A stretch of DNA of 33,334 nucleotides from Asanoa siamensis. GTDB lineage: Bacteria > Actinomycetota > Actinomycetes > Mycobacteriales > Micromonosporaceae. How positions within the stretch are numbered: the first letter of the stretch is position 1; each line of letters starts with the position of its first letter. Made by a program: the position numbers and the translations under genes. The notes beneath the pieces were generated by a model that saw only the letters and a list, made by a program, of their open reading frames with translations, ran no database searches and was not told the DNA's origin. Positions 1-8,020 of this stretch are shown piece after piece. The DNA lies in assembly GCF_016862555.1 (NCBI RefSeq), contig NZ_BONE01000088.1:1-33334 (forward strand), given 5' to 3'.

Positions 1-170
1 GGCCTGCGGCGTTGGGGGTCTTGCGCTGCGGCGCGTGGCCTGCGGCCTGGGGCGTCGGGGGTCTTGCGCTGCGGCGCGTGGCCTGCGGCCTGGGGCGTCG
101 GGGTTCATGCGCTGCGGCGCGTGGCCTGCGGCCTGCGGCGTTGCGATTCTTCGCTGCGGCGTGTGGCCCG
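1..170. repeat. GC-rich tandem repeat, period about 43 bp
   Basis: A direct repeat with core gcgctgcggcgcgtggcctg begins at 23, 66 and 109. A degenerate fourth copy begins near 151 and a partial copy opens the window at 1. Spacings are 43, 43 and 42 bases. The first three copies are nearly identical, which suggests recent expansion. The array is cut by the window edge, so its full length is unknown. Open frames across it give Ala/Gly/Arg-rich translations with no recognisable domain, so it is treated as non-coding. Confidence 0.85.
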
Positions 171-458
171 TCTGGCGCCTGCGCGCAAATGGTCGGTGTT
201 CGGCCTTGCATTCCGCATTCGGGTCATCGGGGCGGGTTGTGGCTTAGGCCTAATCCAGTCCCGAATCTCCGGTCGCTATTATCGAATGCCCGGTCAAGAT
301 CATCTATCGAATATCTCAAATGTATGGCCGGCAGATGATAAATACCGCACCTTTCTCTCCCCTGGTCCTGCTGGCTTGGCAATTGCCTAAAGAATGCTTG
401 CCATGGCGACAATGGCAGGGATAATCGGCTGCGATGTCCCAAGGATGCTGCCGGCGCC
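171..458. other. Intergenic region, AT-richer than its surroundings
   Basis: No gene is supported here. The base composition is clearly less GC-rich than the rest of the window, especially around 250-430. It contains a perfect 10-bp palindrome ggcaattgcc at 378-387 and a short inverted repeat, tgccat (399-404) with atggca (412-417). It lies downstream of the minus-strand gene ending at 459, so part of it may be that gene's 3' untranslated region. No tRNA, riboswitch or clear poly-T terminator was seen. Confidence 0.5.
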
Positions 459-1526
459 CTACAACAACCCGGACTCACGCATCAGGCGTGACAGACCCGC
501 GCCGTCTGGGGCCCAGAGCCAGCGTTGGGCGCCTGTGTCTCGGGAGCGGGGGGTGTTGTCGTGGATCGGTAGGGCGCCTGCCAGGACTGCTTGCGCCGGC
601 GAGAGGCGGCGGATCGCTACCGCCGCCACGTTGTCCGGGTGGGTGCGGGCGAAGTCCGCGTAGATTTCTGGGTCGTGTTGGCCGTCGTCGCCTATCAGGA
701 GCCATTTTATCGACGGGAACTCCGTTGCCAGGCGGAGCAGGGTCGCGCGCTTGTGTTCCTGGCCGCTGCGGAACCAGCGGTCCTTCTGGGGGCCCCAGTC
801 CGTCAGGAGGAGCGGGCCCGCCGGATAGAGATGCCGGGAGAGGAAGCGGGTCAGCGTCGGCGCTACGTTCCATGCGCCCGTCGAGAGGTAGAGCACGGGC
901 GCGCCCGGGTGGGCCGTCGACAGGCGTTCGTAGAGGACCGCCATCCCGGGGACCGCGGCGCGGGCGTGTTCGTCCAGGACGAACGTGTTCCAGGCCGCCA
1001 GCAGGGGGCGCGGCAGGGCCGTGACCATGACCGTGTCGTCGATGTCCGAGACGATCCCGAAACGTACCGCCGGGTCGACGATCCGGACCGGTGCGTCGAC
1101 CGGTTCGGCGCCGCGGGTGCTGATCCGGACCGTCTGCCAGCCCGGTGGCAGGTCGACCTCGACCCGGGCGTCGACGAAGCCGCCGCGGTCGGTGCGGAGG
1201 ACCTGGCGCTGGTCACCCGCCTCGATCTCGACCTCGGCGTCGTTGACCGCGACCGTGGCGAAGCTGCGCCAGCCCCGCACGATTTTCGCCTTCTTGGGTG
1301 ACATCTGGCCGTTCTCCGGGCCCGGCGGCGGCGTCTCGCCCTCGCCGGGGCGGCTCAGCAGGACCCGGCCCATCACGCGGACCCAGCCAGGGCCGCCGTA
1401 CCCCGTGTAGGGCACGATCGTCGCCCGCCACCCACGGCGGCGCATGCGGCGTTCGATCATGCCGCGGACGGCATCTTCGGCGCGGGCTGCCCGGTGCAGG
1501 ACCGGGGCGGCAGGCGTCAGCGACAC
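459..1526 (-). CDS. DUF2183 / App1-like phosphatidate phosphatase domain protein
   Basis: About 355 residues. The C-terminal half carries a HAD-type signature, VSDIDDTVMVTALP, where the DxDxT-like motif would supply the nucleophile. It is followed by PVLYLSTGAWNVAP and LLLTDWGPQKDRWFRSG, and then LLIGDDGQHDPEIYADFA with the late acidic residues. This arrangement is that of DUF2183, the catalytic domain of yeast App1, a magnesium-dependent phosphatidate phosphatase; bacterial members are mostly uncharacterised. The N-terminal part (RAARAEDAV, RRRGWRATIVPYTGYG) matches the usual actinobacterial family start. The GTG at 1526 is chosen because it puts that conserved segment close to the N-terminus and has a purine-rich ggcaggg upstream. 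An ATG at 1589 would add 21 residues and is a real alternative. No transmembrane segment or signal peptide is evident. Lipid-phosphate substrate is an inference from family. Confidence 0.82.
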   Translation of the reverse strand: MSLTPAAPVLHRAARAEDAVRGMIERRMRRRGWRATIVPYTGYGGPGWVRVMGRVLLSRPGEGETPPPGPENGQMSPKKAKIVRGWRSFATVAVNDAEVEIEAGDQRQVLRTDRGGFVDARVEVDLPPGWQTVRISTRGAEPVDAPVRIVDPAVRFGIVSDIDDTVMVTALPRPLLAAWNTFVLDEHARAAVPGMAVLYERLSTAHPGAPVLYLSTGAWNVAPTLTRFLSRHLYPAGPLLLTDWGPQKDRWFRSGQEHKRATLLRLATEFPSIKWLLIGDDGQHDPEIYADFARTHPDNVAAVAIRRLSPAQAVLAGALPIHDNTPRSRDTGAQRWLWAPDGAGLSRLMRESGLL

Positions 1527-1591
1527 GCCACACACCCTGCCACAACCCGGCGCCGGCGGCTCGACGGCGGTGGATCTTGAAAGGATCATGA

Positions 1592-1603
1592 CCGGAATTC
1601 CGG
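1592..1603. promoter_or_regulatory. Perfect 12-bp palindrome upstream of the DUF2183 gene
   Basis: The sequence ccggaattccgg is self-complementary and lies just upstream of the ATG at 1589, 66 bases upstream of the preferred GTG start at 1526. Its position would suit an operator, but nothing else supports binding. Chance is possible, since CCGG-type palindromes are common in GC-rich DNA. Confidence 0.25.
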
Positions 1604-1715
1604 ACAGGCGCGCCGGGACACATCGCGAGCCAAGGTTTTCTGGAGAATGCGGTGATCCAGGAACGAACGCGAGGGATAGTTGATATATGGCGGGCGCGGC
1701 GCCGAGGCGGCCCGA

Positions 1716-1730
1716 CGGCACGACGTGCCG
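1716..1730 (-). terminator. Short GC hairpin downstream of the 1774-2388 gene
   Basis: Arms cggcacg (1716-1722) and cgtgccg (1724-1730) are perfectly complementary around one base. It sits about 45 bases past the stop of the minus-strand gene ending at 1774, within the 247-base gap 1527-1773. There is no T-tract, which is usual in actinobacteria. Terminator function is only a suggestion. The rest of that gap shows no gene. Confidence 0.3.
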
Positions 1731-1773
1731 ACGGCAGACCCCCGCGCGCCCGCCGCGCCTTCGCGCGCCCCGA

Positions 1774-2388
1774 TCAGAGCTTCGCGCGCCCTTCCTCGAA
1801 GAACTCCGCGATCGACGCCTCGGACGGCTGCTCACCCAGCGACCGCGCCGCCCCGAACGGCGCGTTCCAGAACGCGCCCTCCCGCGGCGCCCACGGTCCG
1901 ACATAGGCGTACGGCTCGTTGTGCCAGCTGTCGCCCGGCGACACGCCGTAGTTGACCTCGTCGACCGTGACCGACACGTCGAAGTGCTCGGGCCAGAGCA
2001 CCGGCGTCTGACCAGGCAGGACCCGCCGCAACGCCGCGTCGCCCGCGGTGAAGCAGGCACCCAGGTGGGCCGCGATCTCCCCGTCGACGACCAGCGCCTC
2101 GTCCTCGCGTACGCCCGAATGGTCGTCGTAGATGTCCGGCACGCCGGCGTCGACGTCGACCGCCGCCGCCAGCCCGGCCGGCGTGTTGCCCGCCAGCGCG
2201 AGCCGCTGCTCGCCCACGATCAGCTCGGCGCCGACAACACGCAGCGCGGGGGCCTTCACGGTGGCGAAGCCCCCGGGCACGACCTGCAGCCGGATCGTCC
2301 CGCTGCGCCGGTACTGCGGGCCGGCCAGCAGGATCTCCGCGACACCGTGCCAGGCACGTCGGGTCTCGGCGAGACGGCGTCCGGTCAC
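1774..2388 (-). CDS. Conserved protein of unknown function
   Basis: 204 residues from a GTG start at 2388. I do not recognise a named domain. The protein looks soluble, with no signal peptide or membrane span. It is rich in acidic residues and has distinctive stretches in the C-terminal half: LWPEHFDVSVTVDEVNYGVS, GDSWHNEPYAYVGPW and REGAFWNAPFGAAR. The Trp/Tyr/His-rich segments look conserved rather than random, and the coding composition is typical for the region. It is divergent from the cox operon, with 79 bases between the two starts, so the two could share a regulatory region. Nothing in the sequence connects it to CO oxidation. It could be a housekeeping actinobacterial protein that happens to neighbour cox. 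Confidence 0.75.
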   Translation of the reverse strand: MTGRRLAETRRAWHGVAEILLAGPQYRRSGTIRLQVVPGGFATVKAPALRVVGAELIVGEQRLALAGNTPAGLAAAVDVDAGVPDIYDDHSGVREDEALVVDGEIAAHLGACFTAGDAALRRVLPGQTPVLWPEHFDVSVTVDEVNYGVSPGDSWHNEPYAYVGPWAPREGAFWNAPFGAARSLGEQPSEASIAEFFEEGRAKL

Positions 2389-2467
2389 CCCGCAAGGCTA
2401 CCGGCGACACCCCGTCGTCCGGCCCGCAACGCACCACAACCCGCCGTAGTGAACCCCGGAGGTACTC

Positions 2468-3346
2468 ATGCAAGTCCCCGCTCCGTTCACCTATGAACGG
2501 GCGACGAGTGTCGAGCACGCGATCGAGCTGCTCGGCCAACTGGGCCCCGAGGCCCGGGTCGTCGCCGGTGGTCACAGCCTGATCCCGATGATGAAGCTCC
2601 GGCTGGCGCGCCCCGACGCGCTGGTCGACATCAACGACCTGGGCGCCGAGCTGGCGCAGATCCGGGTCGACGGTGACGCGCTGGTCATCGGTGCCCTGGC
2701 CCGGCACGCCGACGTGCTGGCGTCCGCGGTGGTCGGCGAGCACTTCCCGATCTTCCACGACGCCGAGCGGGTGATCGCCGACCCGGTGGTGCGCAACTTC
2801 GGCACGGTCGGCGGCTCGCTCTGCCAGGCTGACCCGGCGGAGGACCTGGCCGCCGTGTTCGCGGCGCTCGACGCCGTCGCGGTGCTGCGCGGCGCGGCCG
2901 GCGTCCGCGAGGTGCGGGTCCGCGAGCTGCACGTCGGTCCCTACGAGACGGTGCTGGCGCCCGACGAGCTGATGCTCGAGCTGCGAGTGCCGATCCGCCC
3001 GGGGGGCGGCAGCGCGTACGAGAAGGTCGAGCGCCGGGTCGGCGACTACCCGGTGGCCGCGGCCGGCGCGGCGGTGTGGCTCGACGGCGACACGGTGCGC
3101 GACGTCGGCATCGGTCTCACGGCGGTCGGCGCCGAGCATTTCACCGCCCCCGCGGCCGAGGAAGCCCTGCGCGGCCAGCCGGCGACCGAGGAGTCGTTCC
3201 AAGCCGCCGCGCGGCTGGCCGCCGAACACTGCAACCCCAGCGCCGACCAGCGCGGTCCCGTCGACTACAAGCGACACCTCGCCGCCGAGCTGACCACCCG
3301 CGCACTGCGCCGGGCGGCGGCCCGCGCCCGAGGCCAGGAGGCATAA
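2468..3346 (+). CDS. coxM: Aerobic CO dehydrogenase, medium FAD subunit CoxM
   Basis: 292 residues, the normal size for the FAD subunit of molybdenum hydroxylases. FAD-binding motifs of the family are present: AGGHSLIPMMKLR near residues 33-45 and TVGGSLCQADP near 113-123. The C-terminal half matches the CO dehydrogenase flavoprotein C-terminal domain (EKVERRVGDYPVAAAGAAVWL). CoxM takes electrons from the iron-sulfur subunit CoxS and passes them to the quinone pool. The ATG at 2468 has a strong ribosome binding site, ggaggt, five bases upstream. It is the first gene of the operon, and the order M-S-L is that of form I CO dehydrogenases (form II loci usually run S-L-M). The nearest upstream gene is divergent, so the operon promoter should lie in 2389-2467, although no clear -35/-10 boxes are visible there. 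Confidence 0.95.
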   Translation: MQVPAPFTYERATSVEHAIELLGQLGPEARVVAGGHSLIPMMKLRLARPDALVDINDLGAELAQIRVDGDALVIGALARHADVLASAVVGEHFPIFHDAERVIADPVVRNFGTVGGSLCQADPAEDLAAVFAALDAVAVLRGAAGVREVRVRELHVGPYETVLAPDELMLELRVPIRPGGGSAYEKVERRVGDYPVAAAGAAVWLDGDTVRDVGIGLTAVGAEHFTAPAAEEALRGQPATEESFQAAARLAAEHCNPSADQRGPVDYKRHLAAELTTRALRRAAARARGQEA

Positions 3347-3349
3347 ACG

Positions 3350-3856
3350 ATGGAAGTCTCGATCAACATCAACGGTACGGCGGAGACCCACGACGTCGAG
3401 CCCCGCCTCCTGCTGGTCCACTTCATCCGGGAGAAGGCCGGCCTGCGCGGCACCCACTGGGGCTGCGACACGTCCAACTGCGGCACGTGCGTGGTCTGGC
3501 TCGACGGCAAGCCGGTCAAGTCCTGCACGGTGTTCGCCGCGATGGCCGACGGCCACGAGGTGCGTACCGTCGAAGGGCTCGACCAGGGCGGCCAGCTCGA
3601 CCCGGTGCAGGAGGGCTTCATGGAGTGCCACGGCCTCCAGTGCGGCTTCTGCACGCCGGGCATGCTGATGACCGCCCGGGCGCTGCTCGACGCCAACCCC
3701 GACCCGACGGACCCCGAGATCCGCGAGGCGATCTCCGGCCAGCTCTGCCGGTGCACCGGGTACGAGAACATCGTCCGCTCGGTCCGCTGGGCCGCCGAGA
3801 AGGAAGCGGGCGGCCCGGTCACGGAGTCCGAGACCCCCGTGGAGGCGAAGGCATGA
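3350..3856 (+). CDS. coxS: Aerobic CO dehydrogenase, small iron-sulfur subunit CoxS
   Basis: 168 residues. It carries both [2Fe-2S] clusters of the family: an N-terminal plant-ferredoxin type with Cys39, Cys44, Cys47 and Cys59 (GCDTSNCGTC, then KSC), and a C-terminal helical type with Cys98, Cys101, Cys133 and Cys135 (CGFCTPGM, then CRCTGYENIV). These form the electron wire from the Mo-Cu centre in CoxL to FAD in CoxM. It starts three bases after the coxM stop, with aggagg just upstream inside the end of coxM. Its own stop overlaps the coxL start in an ATGA arrangement, so translation of S and L is probably coupled, in keeping with the equimolar complex. No twin-arginine signal is present, consistent with a cytoplasmic enzyme. 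Confidence 0.96.
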   Translation: MEVSININGTAETHDVEPRLLLVHFIREKAGLRGTHWGCDTSNCGTCVVWLDGKPVKSCTVFAAMADGHEVRTVEGLDQGGQLDPVQEGFMECHGLQCGFCTPGMLMTARALLDANPDPTDPEIREAISGQLCRCTGYENIVRSVRWAAEKEAGGPVTESETPVEAKA

Positions 3857-6228
3857 CAACCGTGGAGGAGCGGCCGCACACCGGTTTCGGCCGCACGCTG
3901 CGCAAGGAGGACGTCCGGCTGGTCCGGGGCAAGGGCAACTACGTCGACGACGTACGCCTGCCCGGCATGCTGCACGGCGCCCTGCTGCGCAGCCCGTACG
4001 CGCACGCGAAAATCAACTCGATCGACACCTCGGCCGCCGAGGCGCTGCCGGGCGTCAAGGCCGTCGTCACCGGCGAGACGCTCAAGGGCCTGGGCCTCGC
4101 CTGGATGCCGACGCTCTCCTACGACGTGCAGGCCGTGCTCGCCACCGACAAGGTCCGCTACCAGGGCCAGGAAGTGGCCTTCGTGATCGCCGAGGACCAC
4201 TACACGGCGCGCGACGCGGTCGAGCTGATCGAGGTCGACTACGAGCCGTTGCCCGTGGTCTTCGACGCGAAGCGGGCCCTCGAGCCCGACGCGCCGGTCA
4301 TCCGCGACGACAAGGAGGACCAGCGCGACAACCACATCTTCGACTGGGAATCCGGCGACGCGGCGAGGACCGAGGAGGTGTTCGCGAACGCCGAGGTGGT
4401 CGTCGCGGAGGACATCCTCTACCCGCGGGTGCACCCGGCGCCGCTGGAGACCTGCGGCTCGGTCGCCGACATGGACCCGGTGACCGGCAAGCTCACGCTC
4501 TGGACCACGAGCCAGGCCCCACACGCCCACCGCACCGTGTACGCGCTGGTCGCGGGCCTGCCCGAGCACAAGATCCGGGTCATCGCACCCGACATCGGCG
4601 GCGGCTTCGGCGGCAAGGTCGGCATCTACCCGGGTTACGTGATGTCGATCGTCGGCTCGATCGTCACGGGTAGGCCGGTGAAGTGGGTCGAGGACCGCGC
4701 CGAGCACCTGATGAGCACGGCGTTCGCCCGCGACTACCACATGCGGGGCGAGATCGCGGCCACCAAGGACGGCAAGATCCTCGGCCTGCGGGTCAAGGTG
4801 ATCGCCGACCACGGCGCGTTCAACGCGACCGCGCAGCCGACCAAGTTCCCCGCCGGCTTCTTCCACGTGTTCACGGGCTCCTACGACCTGCGGGCCGCGC
4901 ACTGCGCGGTCACCGGCGTCTACACCAACAAGGCGCCCGGCGGTGTCGCGTACGCCTGCTCGTTCCGCATCACCGAGGCCGTCTACCTGGTCGAGCGCAT
5001 GGTCGACGTGCTCGCCTACGAGCTGAAGGCCGACCCCGCCGAGCTGCGGATGAAGAACCTGCTCAAGCCCGACCAGTTCCCCTACACGACCCAGACCGGC
5101 TGGGAGTACGACTCGGGCGACTACCCGAAGGCGCTCCAGCTCGCCATGGAGATGGCGGGCTACGACGAGCTGCGCCGGGAGCAGGCGGAGAAGCGCGAAC
5201 GGGGCGAGCTGATGGGCGTCGGCATCGCGTTCTTCACCGAGGCGGTCGGCGCGGGCCCGCGCAAGCACATGGACATCCTCGGGCTCGGCATGGCCGACGG
5301 CGCGGAGCTGCGGATCCACCCGACCGGCAAGGCGGTGCTGCGGATCTCGGTCAAGACCCAGGGGCAGGGCCACGAGACCACGTTCGCCCAGATCGTGGGC
5401 AACGAGCTCGGCCTGCCCACGGCCGACATCGAGGTCGTGCACGGCGACACCGACCAGACGCCGTTCGGCCTGGGCACCTACGGATCGCGGTCGACGCCGG
5501 TGTCCGGTGCCGCGACCGCGCTGGTGGCCCGGAAGATCCGCGACAAGGCCAAGATCGTCGCGTCCGCGATGCTCGAGGTGTCGCCCGACGACCTCGAGTG
5601 GGCGGGCAACCGCTGGCATGTCAAGGGCGACCCGGAGCAGGGCAAGACGATCCAGGAGATCGCCCTGGCCGCGCACTCCAGCCTGGAGCTGCCGGAGGGC
5701 GTCGAGGGGCACCTCGACGCGACGACCGTCTACAACCCGCCGAACCTGACCTACCCGTTCGGCGCGTACATCTGCGTGGTCGACGTCGACAAGGGCACCG
5801 GCGCCGTCAAGGTGCGGCGGTTCATCGCCGTCGACGACTGCGGCGTACGGATCAACCCGATGATCGTGGAGGGCCAGGTGCACGGCGGCCTCGCGGACGG
5901 CGTGGGCATGGCGCTGATGCAGGTGATGGCGTTCGACGAGGAGGGCAACCACCTCGGGGCGTCCTTCATGGACTACCTGCTGCCGACCTCGCTGGAGTGC
6001 CCGTCGTGGGAGCTGGGCGAGACGGTCACCCCGTCGCCGCACCACCCCATCGGTGCCAAGGGCGTCGGTGAGTCCGCCACGGTCGGCTCGCCGGCCGCGG
6101 TGGTCAACGCCGTCCTCGACGCGATCCGGCCGTACGGGGTGCGGCACGCGGACATGCCGCTCACGCCGGCCGCGGTCTGGGCGGCCATGCAGGGCCGGCC
6201 GATCCGGACGGACCTCGCGATCCCGTGA
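3853..6228 (+). CDS. coxL: Form I aerobic CO dehydrogenase, large Mo-Cu subunit CoxL
   Basis: 791 residues, the expected size for the catalytic subunit, which oxidises CO with water to CO2. The diagnostic feature is AYACSFR at 4948-4968. The pattern AYxCSFR is the accepted marker of true form I CoxL, and its Cys (residue 369 here) binds the copper of the Mo-Cu cluster. Other molybdenum hydroxylase motifs are [24 protein letters not shown] and, near the C-terminus, [14 protein letters not shown] with the conserved active-site Glu at residue 740. The N-terminus ([20 protein letters not shown]) is typical. The ATG at 3853 overlaps the coxS stop by four bases, and its TGA overlaps the GTG start of the following gene. 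Form I enzymes in actinobacteria are known for scavenging CO down to atmospheric levels; that this strain does so is inference. Confidence 0.97.
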   Translation: MTTVEERPHTGFGRTLRKEDVRLVRGKGNYVDDVRLPGMLHGALLRSPYAHAKINSIDTSAAEALPGVKAVVTGETLKGLGLAWMPTLSYDVQAVLATDKVRYQGQEVAFVIAEDHYTARDAVELIEVDYEPLPVVFDAKRALEPDAPVIRDDKEDQRDNHIFDWESGDAARTEEVFANAEVVVAEDILYPRVHPAPLETCGSVADMDPVTGKLTLWTTSQAPHAHRTVYALVAGLPEHKIRVIAPDIGGGFGGKVGIYPGYVMSIVGSIVTGRPVKWVEDRAEHLMSTAFARDYHMRGEIAATKDGKILGLRVKVIADHGAFNATAQPTKFPAGFFHVFTGSYDLRAAHCAVTGVYTNKAPGGVAYACSFRITEAVYLVERMVDVLAYELKADPAELRMKNLLKPDQFPYTTQTGWEYDSGDYPKALQLAMEMAGYDELRREQAEKRERGELMGVGIAFFTEAVGAGPRKHMDILGLGMADGAELRIHPTGKAVLRISVKTQGQGHETTFAQIVGNELGLPTADIEVVHGDTDQTPFGLGTYGSRSTPVSGAATALVARKIRDKAKIVASAMLEVSPDDLEWAGNRWHVKGDPEQGKTIQEIALAAHSSLELPEGVEGHLDATTVYNPPNLTYPFGAYICVVDVDKGTGAVKVRRFIAVDDCGVRINPMIVEGQVHGGLADGVGMALMQVMAFDEEGNHLGASFMDYLLPTSLECPSWELGETVTPSPHHPIGAKGVGESATVGSPAAVVNAVLDAIRPYGVRHADMPLTPAAVWAAMQGRPIRTDLAIP

Positions 6229-7151
6229 TCTCCCTGACGGAGCAGAGGGCGAACGAGCTGCGCGCCGCGCGCAGCCCGTTCGTCCTCGCGGTCGTGGTCC
6301 GGGCGCAGCGGCCCACCTCCGCGAAGCCGGGTGACCGCGCGGTGATCCACCCCGACGGCACGATCGAGGGCTTCGTCGGCGGCTCGTGCGCCGAGTCGAC
6401 CGTGCGGATCCAGAGCCTGCGCCAGCTCGCGGCCGGCGAGTCGACGCTGCTGCGGATCACGCCCGGCGGTGACGCGACCCGGCCCGTCGGCTTCGCCTCC
6501 GACGCGCCGGGCCTCGTGGTCGCCGACAACACCTGCCTGTCCGGCGGCACCATCGACGTGTTCCTGGAGGTGGTCGTGCCGGCTCCGCTGGTGCAGGTCT
6601 ACGGCGACACCCCGATCGCCCGCGCGCTGGTCGCGGTCGGTGCGGCGGCCGGCTACGAGGTGCGGCTCGACCCGGTGCCCGGTGCGGTGCCGGCCGACGC
6701 GCTGGCCGTGGTCGTCGCGTCGCACGGGCACGACGAGACGGGTGTGCTCGCCGAGGCCGTGGCCGCCGGGGTTCCCTACGTCGCGCTGGTCGCCTCGCCG
6801 AAACGCGGTGCGGCCGTGCTGGCCGAGGCGAGCGTGCCGGCCGGCCGGGTCAAGACGCCGGCGGGGCTCGACCTCGGCGCGCGTACGCCCGGTGACGTGG
6901 CGATCTCGATCCTGGCCGAGGTGGTCGCGGCGCGCACCACCGCCGCCCGGCCGGCACCGGCGCCGCGCACGCCGGCGCTGCTCCAGATCGGCGTCGGCGC
7001 ACCGGAGATCGCCGTCGACCCGATCTGCGACATGGAGGTGGTCGTGGAGCCCGGCGCACTGTCCTATGAGCACGACGGGCGGACGTGGTACTTCTGCGCG
7101 CCCGGCTGCCGGAAGAAGTTCGCCGCCGACCCCGCCCGGTGGGGCGGATGA
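6225..7151 (+). CDS. XdhC/CoxF-family maturation protein fused to a C-terminal YHS domain
   Basis: 308 residues from a GTG at 6225 that overlaps the coxL TGA by four bases. Residues about 10-250 match the XdhC/CoxI family: an N-terminal part with IHPDGTIEGFVGGSCAEST and DNTCLSGGTIDVFLE, and a C-terminal Rossmann-like part ending GLDLGARTPGDVAISILAEVVA. These proteins help insert or sulfurate the molybdenum cofactor in xanthine dehydrogenase and CO dehydrogenase. After a Pro/Ala linker, residues about 262-306 form a YHS domain: DPICDMEV, then YFCAPGCRKKFAADP, with Cys268, Cys291 and Cys295. YHS domains are linked to metal handling, for example in copper ATPases. Since CoxL needs a Cu ion, a role in metal delivery is tempting but is inference. 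A second, YHS-free XdhC protein (coxF) follows three genes later. The next start overlaps this stop (ATGA). Confidence 0.9.
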   Translation: MISLTEQRANELRAARSPFVLAVVVRAQRPTSAKPGDRAVIHPDGTIEGFVGGSCAESTVRIQSLRQLAAGESTLLRITPGGDATRPVGFASDAPGLVVADNTCLSGGTIDVFLEVVVPAPLVQVYGDTPIARALVAVGAAAGYEVRLDPVPGAVPADALAVVVASHGHDETGVLAEAVAAGVPYVALVASPKRGAAVLAEASVPAGRVKTPAGLDLGARTPGDVAISILAEVVAARTTAARPAPAPRTPALLQIGVGAPEIAVDPICDMEVVVEPGALSYEHDGRTWYFCAPGCRKKFAADPARWGG

Positions 7152-8020
7152 GCGGCGACCTGCCCGGCGACGTCGGCGGGCTCACGGCGGCGCTGGACCG
7201 CACCGGCTACCTCGCGGACGACGCGCTGTCGACGGCCCTGTTCCTGGCCACCGCGATGCCGGCGCCGATCCTGCTCGAGGGTGAGCCCGGGGTCGGCAAG
7301 ACCGAGGCGGCCAAGGCGCTGGCGACGGCGCTGGACACCCCGCTCGTGCGGCTCCAGTGCTACGAGGGGCTGACCGTCTCGGAGGCGCTCTACGAGTGGA
7401 ACTATCCGCGGCAGCTCCTGGCGATCCGGCTCGCGGAGGCGTCCGGCGCGTCGGTCGCGTCCGCGGACCTGTTCACGCCGGAGTTCCTGCTGCGCCGGCC
7501 GTTGCTGCACGCCCTCGAGCACCCCGGGCCGCGGCCGGCCGTGCTGCTGCTCGACGAGGTCGACCGGGCCGACGACGAGTTCGAGGCGTTCCTGCTCGAG
7601 TTGCTGGCGGAGAGCACCGTGACGATCCCGGAGCTGGGCACCCGCCGCGCGGTGCTGCCGCCGATCGTGGTGCTCACCTCCAACCGCACCCGCGACCTGC
7701 ACGACGCGCTCAAGCGGCGCTGTCTCTACCACTGGATCCCTTATCCGGCCGCGGAACGGGTGGCGGCGATCGTGCGCCGGCGGGTGCCCGGCATCGGCGA
7801 CCCGCTCGCCGACCAGGTCGCCGAGACCGTGCGCCGGCTGCGCGGGCTCGACCTCTACAAGCCGCCCGGGGTCGCGGAGGCGGTCGACTGGGCCACGGCG
7901 CTGCGGGTGCTGGGCATCGAGGCGCTGACGCCGGCGGCGCTGCGCCGGACGATGGCCGCGGTGGTGAAATACGACGAGGACCTGGCGACGGTACGCGCCA
8001 GCGGGCTGTTCGATGACTGA
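7148..8020 (+). CDS. coxD: MoxR-type AAA+ ATPase CoxD
   Basis: 290 residues. Walker A is GEPGVGKTE at residues 45-53 and Walker B is AVLLLDEVDRAD near 131-142. The sensor region is VVLTSNRTRDLHDALKRRCLYHWI, typical of MoxR ATPases. In Oligotropha carboxidovorans, CoxD is a membrane-associated chaperone ATPase needed to build the [CuSMoO2] centre of CO dehydrogenase. The ATG at 7148 overlaps the upstream stop by four bases and is preferred over an upstream in-frame ATG at 7085, which would lie inside the YHS coding region. The end overlaps coxE by eight bases. MoxR ATPases work with VWA-domain partners, and the next gene supplies one. Confidence 0.95.
   Translation: MSGDLPGDVGGLTAALDRTGYLADDALSTALFLATAMPAPILLEGEPGVGKTEAAKALATALDTPLVRLQCYEGLTVSEALYEWNYPRQLLAIRLAEASGASVASADLFTPEFLLRRPLLHALEHPGPRPAVLLLDEVDRADDEFEAFLLELLAESTVTIPELGTRRAVLPPIVVLTSNRTRDLHDALKRRCLYHWIPYPAAERVAAIVRRRVPGIGDPLADQVAETVRRLRGLDLYKPPGVAEAVDWATALRVLGIEALTPAALRRTMAAVVKYDEDLATVRASGLFDD

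Noticed and set aside
1-170. CRISPR array or protein-coding repeat
   Set aside because: The 43-base units abut directly with no unique spacers, and no frame gives a plausible protein or start context.
1832-3859. Long minus-strand open frame opposite coxM and coxS
   Set aside because: It is antisense to clear cox genes. Its translation is Arg/Val/His-rich with no domain, as expected from the reverse frame of GC-rich coding DNA.
3265-6147. 960-codon minus-strand open frame opposite coxL
   Set aside because: It is a composition artefact of GC-rich third positions. The plus-strand CoxL reading has every family motif.
6225-7151. XdhC-YHS fusion as an assembly error
   Set aside because: The frame is continuous, flanked by correct four-base overlaps on both sides, and the linker composition is normal.
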